64,000 nt of DNA from Bacteroidales bacterium (GTDB lineage: Bacteria; Bacteroidota; Bacteroidia; Bacteroidales; F082), in the NCBI GenBank assembly GCA_024400305.1, contig JAKSMX010000002.1:113345-177344 (forward strand), written 5' to 3'. This document shows, piece by piece, positions 15,493-25,183 of this stretch. The notes beneath the pieces were generated by a model. It made no database searches, was not told where the DNA came from, and saw only the letters and a program-made list of their open reading frames with translations. Each line of letters opens with the position of its first letter. The stretch's first letter is position 1. The position numbers were made by a program, and so were the translations under genes.

Positions 15493-15900
15493 TCACCTAA
15501 CCCACGTCTGCGACCTGCCAAGCATTCCGGCCTTGTCGAGCGAGCCGCGCAACGTGATGGTGTTGTCTTTCTTGTTATAAGAAATCTTTGCGTAATAAGT
15601 CTTCTGACTTTCAGGATCATACACGGTGCCACCCTTGAGAGTGCCTTTTTCGTCTTTCATGTCCTTGATAATCACAAGTCCTACAAACTGAGGGTCGAAA
15701 ATCTCCTTGCCGTCCTTGTAGCAGTGGATGGTTTTCCCGCAATAGGAATTTGTGGCATCGTCAAAATAAATTGAAACGACACCTTTCGTCTCGCCCGTCT
15801 TGTCATCAACAGTGCGCCATTCGCCGACAATCTTGTCAACCTGTGCATTGGAAATCAATGCGATAAGCAATAACATTGCTGTAAAAAATACTTTTTTCAT
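15493..15900 (-). CDS. DUF2147 family exported protein
   Basis: A 135-residue protein with a signal peptide (MKKVFFTAMLLLIALISNAQ) and the single DUF2147 domain: GEWRTVDDKTGETKGVVSIY, a YCGKTIHCYKDG segment, VGLVIIKDMK, GGTVYDPESQKTYYAKI and the closing RGSLDKAGMLGRSQTWVR. The family is periplasmic or outer-membrane associated and of unknown function. It is 33 bp after purN in the same direction and probably at the end of the ftsZ-distal transcript. Confidence 0.88.
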   Translation of the reverse strand: MKKVFFTAMLLLIALISNAQVDKIVGEWRTVDDKTGETKGVVSIYFDDATNSYCGKTIHCYKDGKEIFDPQFVGLVIIKDMKDEKGTLKGGTVYDPESQKTYYAKISYNKKDNTITLRGSLDKAGMLGRSQTWVR

Positions 15901-15933
15901 CTTTTTAAATATTAAAATTAAACTTTATAAACT

Positions 15934-16554
15934 TTACAAACTTTTCAGCAATTCATCAATGACAGCCGGGAAATAATCCTTTTCCAAAACGTGAATCTTC
16001 GCCGCTACATCATCGGCGGTGTCGGTTTCCGAAAGCGTCACGGATTTCTGGAAAATGACATCTCCGCTGTCGTAACGTTCATTCACGTAATGTATTGTGA
16101 TGCCCGACTCTTTTTCGTGATGCGCCACGACAGCCTCATGGACATGATGACCGTAGAAGCCTTTCCCGCCGTATTTCGGCAGCAATGCCGGATGAATGTT
16201 TATGATTTTCCCGTCAAAAGCATCAAGCAGATGCCGAGGAATCAACCAGAGGAAACCAGCGAGGACAATCAAGTCAACCTCAAGCGATTTAAGATATTCC
16301 GAAAACGCAACATCTTGGAAATCAAAAGTCTTTGACACTTCGTATCGGCTTTGCAGTTCAAGGTCATGAATTTTCGCCTTTGAATTGAGCATGACCAACG
16401 GGATGCCGAGGTTCTTCGCCCTGACATTGGCGAAAGCATCCTTGTTGTTGCTTACGACACAAACGATTTTCACCTCCGGATTCGGAGCGAAATATTCGGC
16501 GATCTGCTGCAAATTGGTGCCGCCGCCGGAAACAAATATTGCAAGTCTCTTCAT
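15934..16554 (-). CDS. purN: Phosphoribosylglycinamide formyltransferase
   Basis: A 206-residue GAR transformylase using 10-formyltetrahydrofolate in purine synthesis. It starts with the nucleotide-binding FVSGGGTNLQ (residues 7-16), and the catalytic triad is visible: Asn and His in NIHPALLPKYGGKGFYG and Asp in YDSGDVIFQ. Length is typical. It follows the deacetylase-like gene by 10 bp, so it may be read through from the dcw operon. Confidence 0.94.
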   Translation of the reverse strand: MKRLAIFVSGGGTNLQQIAEYFAPNPEVKIVCVVSNNKDAFANVRAKNLGIPLVMLNSKAKIHDLELQSRYEVSKTFDFQDVAFSEYLKSLEVDLIVLAGFLWLIPRHLLDAFDGKIINIHPALLPKYGGKGFYGHHVHEAVVAHHEKESGITIHYVNERYDSGDVIFQKSVTLSETDTADDVAAKIHVLEKDYFPAVIDELLKSL

Positions 16555-16564
16555 TTTATGATGA

Positions 16565-18850
16565 TTATTTTACTTTATCTCTACTCTCCACTCTAATTAC
16601 GGCCTCCTCATCGGGATCCAAGTCAAAAAAGATGACATATTCTCCTTTGGAAATCCGTGTTTCATATTTTTTGTCTTCGATTCTCATCTCGGATTTTGAG
16701 ATGAGAGAAAGTCCTTTCAAAGCATTTGGATTATTGTTTTTCAAAACGACATTTCCGTCATTATCATAATGATAGTCAATATTTTGAAGTTGTTCCTGAT
16801 AAGACATATACTTGTCAATTGTGGTCGGGAGCATCAGTTTCTCGTCACGAAGTCTTGCAATCCGTTCGAGAGCCTGATTGAAATCAGGTTTTGCGACCGC
16901 TTTCCCGTCTTCCATGTCCCAAAAGCCGCGGAATGTCTCGACCCACGCCGGATAGGTGTGCAGGATGAGAACCGAGCGGCTTTCGACAACCTTCATCAGC
17001 CTTTCCGTATTGTAAAAATAACTCCACGAATCGCCCGGCTCCGTCGTGTATTCCGTTGACCAAAGCAGGAAATCCGGTTCGTCAGGCAGACGCATCACCC
17101 TCGGCTTCGGAAACGCATCGCTGAAAAACGGGTACGGCCTCTGCAAACAGTTGTCAAACAGATAGTTATCAAAAGGTTTCAACTCCTCATACGCCGCATT
17201 CCATGGATATTTCACGCCGTTTTCGCGCCAAAGATCACATATATAATAAGGTGACGACTTGTCAAGCCCGTCGCAGACGATATTTTCACGATTGTGTTCC
17301 GATGAATTGTTGTATCCGTGATCAATCCACGATGGCGAACCGAAGTTTTCCTTCATGAAACCAAGAGCCTCCGACAGATTTGAAGCCGTCGTCGTGTATT
17401 GTTCAGGAGTGTGTAAACAAATGTCGAAACCTTTGTCTTTCAATTGTTTAAGAAAATCAAAGAACAAAGAATCCGTCGTTATTGTCGAATGAAGACCGGG
17501 AAATTCGGAGTTTTTCACGATATTTCTGACGCTGTCGGGATTGCAGTAAAACACGCTTTTTGTCACGGGGATGCCGTAATAAACGAAGCCACCGACCGCA
17601 CTGTCGGCGCAGCTGACGTCCTCGCTTCCGAAACACACGGCACGATGGGTGCGAATATCCGTCCAGTCAGCATGTTCAGTGAAGATAACTGCGGATTCAT
17701 AACCGTCCCAAACCGGCATGATTCGCGGCAAATCAACAGTTTGTGTCATGCTTAAGATGAAAGATGCCTTAACGGCATCACCTTTTTCAACCTCGCGCAT
17801 CGACTTGTCAGCAAAATAATCAGAAGTGTCGTCATCAAACGGAAAATGCACGAAAGGATGGTCTTTCTCGTAATCCAAATTCAAAAAGAGCAATTTCTTT
17901 TTCAAATCAAGTTGCATTGATGACAATTTCTCCGGATGATACAGATTCAACTGTTTCTCATTGATTTTCAATGAAAAACCTTCTTTATCAAGATAATATT
18001 CGTCTTTGCGGAGCGAATCTCTCACAACTCGCATGTAATCGTCGTAAAGCTCAAACTCGCCGTTTCTGAAAGGCAGCATCATCGCAAGCCTTTCGATTTT
18101 GACATCCTTTTTGAATTCCGTTTTCAATTCAACCCTGACATCGGGGCTTCCTTTGAAAAACGTCATTTTCATCCTCGTCGATGCAAATTCATTTTCGTTT
18201 TCAAAAAAAGCCGAAATCAAATCATCGCTTTTTTCAAATGATTTCTTTTTCCATTCAGACGATTGATTTTCAATATATTGACCATCACAATATCCTAAAA
18301 GCAGCATCGTCAGAGGCCTTGTGAGAATATTGTTTTTCACATCAGAAAAGACGATACTTTTTTCTTTTTTTGAGAAAAGAATCTTAAGATCACCAATGTT
18401 GTCAAGTTCCGGCAGATATTCCATCACAAATGGATATCTTGGCAGACCAACATCAGGCACAAACGACGGAAACTCAACAAAATCAACATCATACGTCAGG
18501 CTGTCGATTGTCAGCATTTCAAGTTTCGGATTGTATGCGTAGCATTTTACAACCCCACCTTCAAAAATGTCGCACGGGATGACGAACTTCATTGAGAAAT
18601 CAGGCACGACAGGGAATGACCGCCACGAGGTAGAATTACCACCTTTCGTAGCAGTCACCACATATTTCGCAGCTGTGTTTTCGTTGCAAACGGCGCGGAA
18701 GCTCACCGAGAGTTCCATTGTTTTCCCATGAAACGACGGATTGTCTTCTATATCGAACTTGCCGAGGTACATCTCCTGCGCCGCAACTCTCCCGAAAGAA
18801 AGCATCATGACCGTTGCAAAAAATGCAAATATCCTCGGCATTTTCATCAT
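16565..18850 (-). CDS. Large secreted protein with a polysaccharide-deacetylase-like (NodB-type) region
   Basis: A 761-residue exported protein with a signal peptide ending FGRVAAQ. Residues about 25-380 are a beta-rich region with no family I recognise. From about 385 the layout recalls a NodB-type barrel: AVIFTEHADWTD (acidic/His strand), FDICLHTPEQ (His), PSWIDHGYNN, and a last strand VLILHTYPAW (His). These would be metal ligands and active-site strands of a de-N-acetylase or related hydrolase acting on a glycan. It sits 13 bp after ftsZ on the same strand, so it is likely co-expressed with the cell-wall genes; a peptidoglycan or envelope-glycan substrate is inferred, not shown. Confidence 0.6.
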   Translation of the reverse strand: MMKMPRIFAFFATVMMLSFGRVAAQEMYLGKFDIEDNPSFHGKTMELSVSFRAVCNENTAAKYVVTATKGGNSTSWRSFPVVPDFSMKFVIPCDIFEGGVVKCYAYNPKLEMLTIDSLTYDVDFVEFPSFVPDVGLPRYPFVMEYLPELDNIGDLKILFSKKEKSIVFSDVKNNILTRPLTMLLLGYCDGQYIENQSSEWKKKSFEKSDDLISAFFENENEFASTRMKMTFFKGSPDVRVELKTEFKKDVKIERLAMMLPFRNGEFELYDDYMRVVRDSLRKDEYYLDKEGFSLKINEKQLNLYHPEKLSSMQLDLKKKLLFLNLDYEKDHPFVHFPFDDDTSDYFADKSMREVEKGDAVKASFILSMTQTVDLPRIMPVWDGYESAVIFTEHADWTDIRTHRAVCFGSEDVSCADSAVGGFVYYGIPVTKSVFYCNPDSVRNIVKNSEFPGLHSTITTDSLFFDFLKQLKDKGFDICLHTPEQYTTTASNLSEALGFMKENFGSPSWIDHGYNNSSEHNRENIVCDGLDKSSPYYICDLWRENGVKYPWNAAYEELKPFDNYLFDNCLQRPYPFFSDAFPKPRVMRLPDEPDFLLWSTEYTTEPGDSWSYFYNTERLMKVVESRSVLILHTYPAWVETFRGFWDMEDGKAVAKPDFNQALERIARLRDEKLMLPTTIDKYMSYQEQLQNIDYHYDNDGNVVLKNNNPNALKGLSLISKSEMRIEDKKYETRISKGEYVIFFDLDPDEEAVIRVESRDKVK

Positions 18851-18863
18851 ATCATTTTATAGA

Positions 18864-20528
18864 TCAATCCAAATCAACATGGATGTAGGTATTATCTTCG
18901 CTGAGTCCCGTGGTTTTATTAACAGATACATGAGAAAGTTTCTCTGAATCCTTGCTGTTAATATCAAGTCCGAGTCGGGCGTATGCCGGCACGTTCTCCA
19001 TGTTTTCCAATCCCTGCTGGGTCTTGAAGCTCATTCCGAGGTCAACAAGACGCTTGCGGCGGAGTTCTTCCCTGAGGTCAATCTGTTTCTTCTGCACTGG
19101 CTTAACCTCCACCGCCGTTGACGTTGAAGCCATGTTTTTCACAGAAGGGACGTCAATATCATCATCATCATTGACGAACGGATTGTCATATCTTCTGATT
19201 GAAGGCGTGGCGGACTCCTGTGCGCGATGAATTTCAGGTTGATGTTCGTTGGTGATTCTTCTCACGGTATAGCCGCCGTTGTCTTCTTCAGTATCTTCTT
19301 TCTTTTCCTCAACAGGTTCAGGTTCAATATCATAAAGAGTATGTGTCTTCTTTGCCGGCTGTTGTTCGGTCTTTTCGGTCGCAGGCTTTGGCTGTTCAGG
19401 CTCGTCATGTTTTATGATGACACGAATCTGTTCTTCTTCCTTTTCCAAATCCACCGTTTCCTTTTCTTGTTTCGGTGCAGCTTTCTGTTCAGGTTGCGGC
19501 TCTTGTTTAGGTGTTGATTTCAACACGTTCTCGGCACAAGTATGAACGACGGGCTCTTCCTTGGCCTTCTCCATTTCGAAACCCGTGGCGATTAACGTGA
19601 CACGGATGCCATTTTCAAGGCTCATATCTTCGCCGTTGCCCCAGATGACCTCAGAGACATTTCCAGTTGCATCTTGAACATATTCAATTATTTCCGTGAC
19701 CTCATCGAGAGAAACCTCTTCTTTTCCCGATGTGATGTAGGCAAGAATGTTCTTCGCACCGGTGATGTCAGAATCATCGAGAAGCGGTGAACTGACAGCC
19801 TCTTCGACGGCGCGCAAGGCTCTGTTTTCGCCGTCCGCATAGCCGGAACCCATGATGGCCTTGCCGCTTTCACGCATCACCTTATTGACATCTTCAAAGT
19901 CAACGTTGACGTAGCCCGTGACGGTGATGATTTCCGCAATGCCTTTGGCTGCGATTTTCAACACATCGTCGGCTTTCTTGAACGCTTCGGTGAGTTTCAT
20001 GTTGCCGTATTCCTCACGGAGTTTGTCATTGCTGATGACAATCAAAGCATCGACGTTCTTACGGAGTTCGGCGATACCTTCTTCCGCCTGTTGCTGACGG
20101 CGTTTGCCCTCGAAGCTGAAAGGAAGCGTCACTATGCCGACCGTCAGGATGCCGAGTTCGCGTGAAATCCTTGCGACAACCGGAGCGGCTCCCGTACCGG
20201 TGCCGCCGCCCATACCAGCGGTGACAAACAACATCTTGGTGTCAGCACCGAGCACCTCACGGATCTCGTCTTCCGTCTCCTCTGCCGCCTGACGACCCAC
20301 CGCAGGGACGTTGCCGGCTCCAAGGGAATGCTCGCCGATGTGAAGTTTGTTCTCCACCGGACTCTTCTGCAACGCTTGGTTGTCAGTGTTGCAGAGAATG
20401 AAATCAACACCTGTAATGCCGTCGGTGAACATGTGCGTCACGGCATTGCTGCCGCCGCCTCCGACACCCATCACCTTGATAATGTTTGGCTTGGCATCAG
20501 GCGCATCAAATCTTACAATATCTGTCAT
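18864..20528 (-). CDS. ftsZ: Cell division protein FtsZ
   Basis: A 554-residue tubulin-like GTPase that forms the Z ring. The core (about residues 1-325) has [10 protein letters not shown] and the GTP-binding [10 protein letters not shown], plus the T7-loop region [11 protein letters not shown]. It is followed by a long linker rich in Glu, Lys and Pro (about 330-480). A conserved-peptide-like [11 protein letters not shown] occurs about 40 residues before the end, unlike the usual terminal position, so a further tail follows it. Last classical gene of the dcw cluster. Confidence 0.97.
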   Translation of the reverse strand: MTDIVRFDAPDAKPNIIKVMGVGGGGSNAVTHMFTDGITGVDFILCNTDNQALQKSPVENKLHIGEHSLGAGNVPAVGRQAAEETEDEIREVLGADTKMLFVTAGMGGGTGTGAAPVVARISRELGILTVGIVTLPFSFEGKRRQQQAEEGIAELRKNVDALIVISNDKLREEYGNMKLTEAFKKADDVLKIAAKGIAEIITVTGYVNVDFEDVNKVMRESGKAIMGSGYADGENRALRAVEEAVSSPLLDDSDITGAKNILAYITSGKEEVSLDEVTEIIEYVQDATGNVSEVIWGNGEDMSLENGIRVTLIATGFEMEKAKEEPVVHTCAENVLKSTPKQEPQPEQKAAPKQEKETVDLEKEEEQIRVIIKHDEPEQPKPATEKTEQQPAKKTHTLYDIEPEPVEEKKEDTEEDNGGYTVRRITNEHQPEIHRAQESATPSIRRYDNPFVNDDDDIDVPSVKNMASTSTAVEVKPVQKKQIDLREELRRKRLVDLGMSFKTQQGLENMENVPAYARLGLDINSKDSEKLSHVSVNKTTGLSEDNTYIHVDLD

Positions 20529-20546
20529 ATCTTTTTTGTTTTCTTA

Positions 20547-21890
20547 TTAATCCTTGTCAATTTCATCATCTTTGAAAAGATTTTTCGAGAAACTGGTAAT
20601 CAGTCTCTCTTTGAAATCCGAGAAGAACCTGCTTTTCTTCTCCTCTTCAACGGCTTTCTTTACCGTGACTTCCGGTTCATCAGACTTCTTCTGGTCGTTG
20701 CCGCTTGCCGTACATGCATTTTTCTTCACGGCCATCTCATAACGTTTGACACCTTCGATGACGAGGCCTACGCCTGTTGAATACATCGGGCTTGCCAATT
20801 CCTCCGATGTCTCGTTGGCGAGATATTCGTTCGGATAACCGATCCTCACGTCAAGACCCGTCTTGAAGGCTGCGAGCTGCTGGATGTGTTTCATCATGGC
20901 GCCGCCACCTGTCAACACTATGCCTGCAATAAGCTTATGTTGACTATTAACTCTTTGAATTTCAACATTTACCAAATCAAAAATCTCATCAAGGCGAGCT
21001 TGGATGATACTTGCCAATGTCTTGAAAGAAATCTCTTTCGGGTCGCGTCCGCGGATGCCAGGGATTGAGACGACCTCGTCGTCACGGTTCTCGCTTGCCA
21101 CCGCCGAGCCGAACTTCACCTTGATTTCCTCCGCGTGTTTCTTGATAATCGAGCAACCCTGTCTGATGTCTTCAGTGATGACATTGCCGCCAAACGGAAT
21201 GACCGCCGTGTGGTAAATGATGTCGTCATAGAAAATGGCGATGTCGGTCGTGCCGCCGCCGATATCGACGAGAGCCACACCCGCTTCCTTTTCATCGTCA
21301 CCGAGAACGGCCTCCGCCGAAGCTATCGGCTCCAGAATCATGTTTTCCATCTCCAAACCTGCACGGTTGATACATGTCAAGATGTTTCTCGCCGCCGACA
21401 CCTGCCCGATGATGACATGGAAGTTGGCTTCGAGCTTGCTTCCGAGCATCCCCTTCGGATGGCGGATTCCCGGCTCGTCATCAACGATATATTCCTGCGG
21501 GATGACATCGATAATCTCCTCGCCAGGTGTCATGCTCAACTTGAACACATCCTGACGTAGTTTTTCGATTTCAGCGTCGTTGATTTCAACATCAGAATTT
21601 TCGCGCATCAAAACGCCGCGGTGCTTGAGACTCTTGATGTGATGTCCGGCGATGCCGACATTCACCGTGCGAATTTCGACGTTCGACTGCTCGGACGCCT
21701 GACTGACAGCGCGTTTGATGGCGTCAACAGTTTCGTCGATGTTAAACACCATGCCGCGTTTAACACCCGTTGACTCTGTCTTGCCGTAGCCACGGATCAC
21801 GATTTTTCCATTCTCAACCTTTTCGCCCACAAAACAGGCAATTTTCGTAGTGCCAATGTCAAGGCCTACTATATAAGCAGGATTACTCAT
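20547..21890 (-). CDS. ftsA: Cell division protein FtsA
   Basis: A 447-residue actin-like ATPase that anchors FtsZ to the membrane. It starts with VGLDIGTTKIACFVG (phosphate-1 loop), has DIGGGTTDIAIF (phosphate-2) and GIVLTGGGAMMKHI (adenosine motif). The 1C-domain is present. A charged tail of about 60 residues ends in an amphipathic segment (FKERLITSFSKNLF), the usual membrane-targeting helix. It overlaps ftsQ by 4 bp. Confidence 0.97.
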   Translation of the reverse strand: MSNPAYIVGLDIGTTKIACFVGEKVENGKIVIRGYGKTESTGVKRGMVFNIDETVDAIKRAVSQASEQSNVEIRTVNVGIAGHHIKSLKHRGVLMRENSDVEINDAEIEKLRQDVFKLSMTPGEEIIDVIPQEYIVDDEPGIRHPKGMLGSKLEANFHVIIGQVSAARNILTCINRAGLEMENMILEPIASAEAVLGDDEKEAGVALVDIGGGTTDIAIFYDDIIYHTAVIPFGGNVITEDIRQGCSIIKKHAEEIKVKFGSAVASENRDDEVVSIPGIRGRDPKEISFKTLASIIQARLDEIFDLVNVEIQRVNSQHKLIAGIVLTGGGAMMKHIQQLAAFKTGLDVRIGYPNEYLANETSEELASPMYSTGVGLVIEGVKRYEMAVKKNACTASGNDQKKSDEPEVTVKKAVEEEKKSRFFSDFKERLITSFSKNLFKDDEIDKD

Positions 21891-22675
21891 TTTACTGTAT
21901 TTTTAGTACACACAACTTGATTTTCAAAATTAAAATTGACCTTGCAATAATTACCGAGGTCAGGATTACCTTGCATCTGCTCAAAAAAGCACTGAAGGTT
22001 GTGCAGTTTCAGATCCGTATTTTCGCCATCACCGAGGACGACCTCCAGATCCACATTATTCATTGTCAATTCATAATTCCTGTTTTTCGCAAGATAGACC
22101 TGCTTGACGCAACAGTTTGTATATGAATTATTTATGACACTCATCATTACCGAGAAAAATTCCGGAAGATCGGTATTCTTGTATTTTTCATCATAAATGC
22201 TCGATGATGTCTTTGTCACAGCAGGGAAATCAGCGTAGCCGCTTCCAATTATCAGATGCGGAACATATTGACTGTTAACCGGATAGATATTTCCATCCGC
22301 ATCAAGATAAACTGACTTGCCAAGTTTGTTATAGATGCGCATAACCGGCTGACATTCAACGATGTTCACCACCAAAATCTCATCAAGAGAAATATCTGCC
22401 TCAGTGAAAGTCGCCCACGGAATTGTGTTCAGATAGTTTCTCACCGAATCAACAGGAATCATTGTAACATCGGTGTTGGTCGCCGTATCGCAGATACTCA
22501 TGATGTCGTGATAGACCTCACTATAGTTGATGAAACCGACTTCGCTCTCACGGTCAAGCGTCAGCATCACGTCCTTAAGCGGATGCTCGATATGCTCCTT
22601 GTGAGTGAACACCCAACCGGTGACAATCGCGCCGACCGTCAAGACCCAGACTGATATTTTCAAAAAATTCTTCAT
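21887..22675 (-). CDS. ftsQ: Cell division protein FtsQ (DivIB-like)
   Basis: A 262-residue bitopic protein with a single N-terminal membrane segment (about residues 5-24) and a periplasmic part. The block VECQPVMRIYNKLGKSVYLD followed by ADGNIYPVN matches the beta domain of FtsQ/DivIB proteins, which link FtsA/FtsK to the septal synthase. POTRA similarity is weak, as in other Bacteroidota. Its position between murC and ftsA and the 4-bp overlap with ftsA support the name. Confidence 0.85.
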   Translation of the reverse strand: MKNFLKISVWVLTVGAIVTGWVFTHKEHIEHPLKDVMLTLDRESEVGFINYSEVYHDIMSICDTATNTDVTMIPVDSVRNYLNTIPWATFTEADISLDEILVVNIVECQPVMRIYNKLGKSVYLDADGNIYPVNSQYVPHLIIGSGYADFPAVTKTSSSIYDEKYKNTDLPEFFSVMMSVINNSYTNCCVKQVYLAKNRNYELTMNNVDLEVVLGDGENTDLKLHNLQCFFEQMQGNPDLGNYCKVNFNFENQVVCTKNTVK

Positions 22676-22678
22676 GAT

Positions 22679-24046
22679 CTAAGCAATCTGTTTGGTGAAC
22701 AACTTTTCAAAAACCGGCACAAAACGGTCAACATCTCCGGCACCCATCGTCATAACCAATTCCGGATCAATGGTTTTCACTGTAGAAACGAGATTCTCCT
22801 TTGTGCAGAGCATCTTGTCTCTCGAAGTGATTTTATTGAGAAGAGCAGACGAAGTGACACCTTCTATCGGCAGTTCCCTCGCCGGATAGATGTCAAGCAG
22901 AATCACTCTGTCGGCTATTGACAGGCTTTCCGCAAAGCCATCCATGAAGTCACGGGTTCTGGTGAAGAGATGCGGCTGGAACACAACCGTCAACTCTCTG
23001 TCAGGGAACACTTTGCGTGCCGCCGTCAGAGCAGCTTTTATCTCTTCAGGATGATGTGCGTAATCATCGACATAAACGTGTTTTTCATCTCTGATGCGGA
23101 TGTCGAAACGACGTTGCACGCCTTTGAAAGTCAGTAACGCCTCTTTCAAGGTGGCGGTATCGACACCCAAAAAAGCGCAGATCAGAACAGCTGCGAGAGC
23201 GTTTTGGACGTTATGATTCCCATAAAGCGGCATAACAAACCGTTCGCCGCAAAGACCGAATCCGCATTCACAGGAAGTCATTATTTCAAATTCCGTCAAG
23301 CCGTTGACAATCTGAATATTACGAGCCACGAAATCAGCATTTCCCAAACCGTATGTAAGATGTTTCTTCGCGGTTTTTACCGGAAGGTTTTCATGGTAAA
23401 TGACTATTCCGTCATCAGAATTCTTATCTGCGAACTCATTGAAACTTTCCACAAGATGCTGATAATCACCGTAAATGTCAAGATGGTCGGCATCTATCGA
23501 AGTGATGATGCTTGCGAAAGGCGAAAGTTGCAGGAACGAATGGTCGAACTCGTCGGCTTCCGCCACAACAAAGTCGTCGTCAGCGTCGCCGATGACCACA
23601 TTGCTGCTGATATTACGCGAAATCCCGCCTATGAACGCTGAAATTTTCTTTTTTGCGGTCAACATGATATGCGTCACCAGAGCGGTTGTCGTCGTCTTGC
23701 CGTGCGTCCCCGCCACCGCGAGTGTCCTGCAACGGCGTGACAACATCCCCAAGACCTCGGCTCTTTTGACGATTTTCACATTTCTACTTCTTAAAACATT
23801 GAGTTCCTGTAGGTTAGCAGGAATTGCAGGTGTCAGGACCACAAATTCGACGTTTTCAGGAATCAACGAGGAATCATCCACATAATGTATCTTAATTCCT
23901 TCATTTTCAAGATTCTGCGTCAGCTGAGAACAGGTACGGTCATAACCTGCCACTTCAAAGCCTTGAGCCTTGAAATAGCGGGCGAGGGCACTCATCCCGA
24001 TGCCGCCGATCCCTAAAAAATACACTATTCGACCGTTATTCATCAT
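22679..24046 (-). CDS. murC: UDP-N-acetylmuramate--L-alanine ligase
   Basis: A 455-residue Mur ligase adding L-Ala to UDP-MurNAc. Visible: FLGIGGIGMSALA (UDP binding), VAGTHGKTTTTALV (ATP P-loop), DADHLDIYGD, and in the C-terminal domain DDYAHHPEEI. All three Mur domains are complete. It sits between murG and ftsQ, 3 bp from ftsQ. Because the nearby murD is only a remnant, the completeness of MurC here is a useful contrast. Confidence 0.97.
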   Translation of the reverse strand: MMNNGRIVYFLGIGGIGMSALARYFKAQGFEVAGYDRTCSQLTQNLENEGIKIHYVDDSSLIPENVEFVVLTPAIPANLQELNVLRSRNVKIVKRAEVLGMLSRRCRTLAVAGTHGKTTTTALVTHIMLTAKKKISAFIGGISRNISSNVVIGDADDDFVVAEADEFDHSFLQLSPFASIITSIDADHLDIYGDYQHLVESFNEFADKNSDDGIVIYHENLPVKTAKKHLTYGLGNADFVARNIQIVNGLTEFEIMTSCECGFGLCGERFVMPLYGNHNVQNALAAVLICAFLGVDTATLKEALLTFKGVQRRFDIRIRDEKHVYVDDYAHHPEEIKAALTAARKVFPDRELTVVFQPHLFTRTRDFMDGFAESLSIADRVILLDIYPARELPIEGVTSSALLNKITSRDKMLCTKENLVSTVKTIDPELVMTMGAGDVDRFVPVFEKLFTKQIA

Positions 24047-24052
24047 TTTTTA

Positions 24053-25183
24053 CTACACAATTCCCAAAACTTTATCTATTTCATTCACAATATCTTCGGC
24101 TGCGTTCGGCCTTGCAAATTTAGAAATATTTTTCGACATGGCGGACATTTTTTCTTTGTTTTTAAGCAAATCGAAAACGACAGGCAAAAGTTCTGTTTCC
24201 GTCTTGTCGTTTTTCACCATCACAGCCGCATCAGCATCGACCAAACTCTGCGCGTTTTTCGTCTGATGGTCTTCGGCTGCTGTGGGGAGCGGCACGAAAA
24301 CGACAGGTTTCTTCACCAATGAAAGCTCGGAGATTGACATGGCACCGGCTCTTGAGATCACGATGTCGGCGGCGGCGTAAGCGAGATCCATTCTCTCTAT
24401 GAACACCATCGTTTTCACCCTTGCAGAAAGGCCGTACATCCCGATTTCATCCTCCGCACGGTCGATATAGAACTTACCTGTCTGCCAAATCATCTGATAA
24501 TCATTTCCATTGAACATGCCAAGTTGTGCGGAAACACCTTTGTTGATTCCGAGTGCGCCTTGGCTTCCGCCCACGAGCAGGATTATCGGCTTCTGCGGGT
24601 CGAGACCGAAGAAACGTGCGCCTTCCTCTTTAAGGTTCTCGTCAGAAACGATATTGTTTCTCAACGGGTTGCCGGTCAAGACGATCTTGTCTTTCGGGAA
24701 CCATCTGTCCATCTTTTCATACGCGACGCATATTCTGGCGGCTTTCGGCGCCACGATTTTGTTTGTGACACCCGGAAACGAATTCTGTTCCTGTATTACC
24801 ACAGGTATCCCCAAGGCCGTTGCCTTTCGCATCGTCGGCCCGCTGGCGAATCCGCCGACACCGACGACGGCATCTGGTTTGAATCTTTTCAGGATTTTCC
24901 TTGCTTTGCAGAGGCTGCTTATCAGTTTGAAGGGGAAACTGAAGTTGTCGAGTGACAGCTCACGCTTGAAACCGCTGATCCACAGTCCTTCAATAGGATA
25001 ACCAGCCTTAGGCACGCGTTCCATCTCCATCCTGCCCTTTGCCCCGACGAAAAGTATCTCGGCATCAGGATGACGTCTTTTGAATGCGTCCGCAATCGCA
25101 ATGGCCGGGAAGACATGGCCTCCCGTGCCGCCGCCGCTAACTATCAGCCTCGGCGACTTCAAGTTCCGCTTCTCTTTCATCAT
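24053..25183 (-). CDS. murG: UDP-GlcNAc:lipid I N-acetylglucosaminyltransferase
   Basis: A 376-residue GT28 glycosyltransferase making lipid II at the inner membrane face. It has the N-terminal loop SGGGTGGHVFPA (about residues 15-26), GVGGFASGPT, and the C-domain GGSQGALGIN and RAGAMSISEL motifs that bind UDP-GlcNAc. The start overlaps the end of ftsW by 47 bp, so the two are translationally close; a later in-frame Met does not exist before the glycine-rich loop except Met2. Confidence 0.96.
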   Translation of the reverse strand: MMKEKRNLKSPRLIVSGGGTGGHVFPAIAIADAFKRRHPDAEILFVGAKGRMEMERVPKAGYPIEGLWISGFKRELSLDNFSFPFKLISSLCKARKILKRFKPDAVVGVGGFASGPTMRKATALGIPVVIQEQNSFPGVTNKIVAPKAARICVAYEKMDRWFPKDKIVLTGNPLRNNIVSDENLKEEGARFFGLDPQKPIILLVGGSQGALGINKGVSAQLGMFNGNDYQMIWQTGKFYIDRAEDEIGMYGLSARVKTMVFIERMDLAYAAADIVISRAGAMSISELSLVKKPVVFVPLPTAAEDHQTKNAQSLVDADAAVMVKNDKTETELLPVVFDLLKNKEKMSAMSKNISKFARPNAAEDIVNEIDKVLGIV

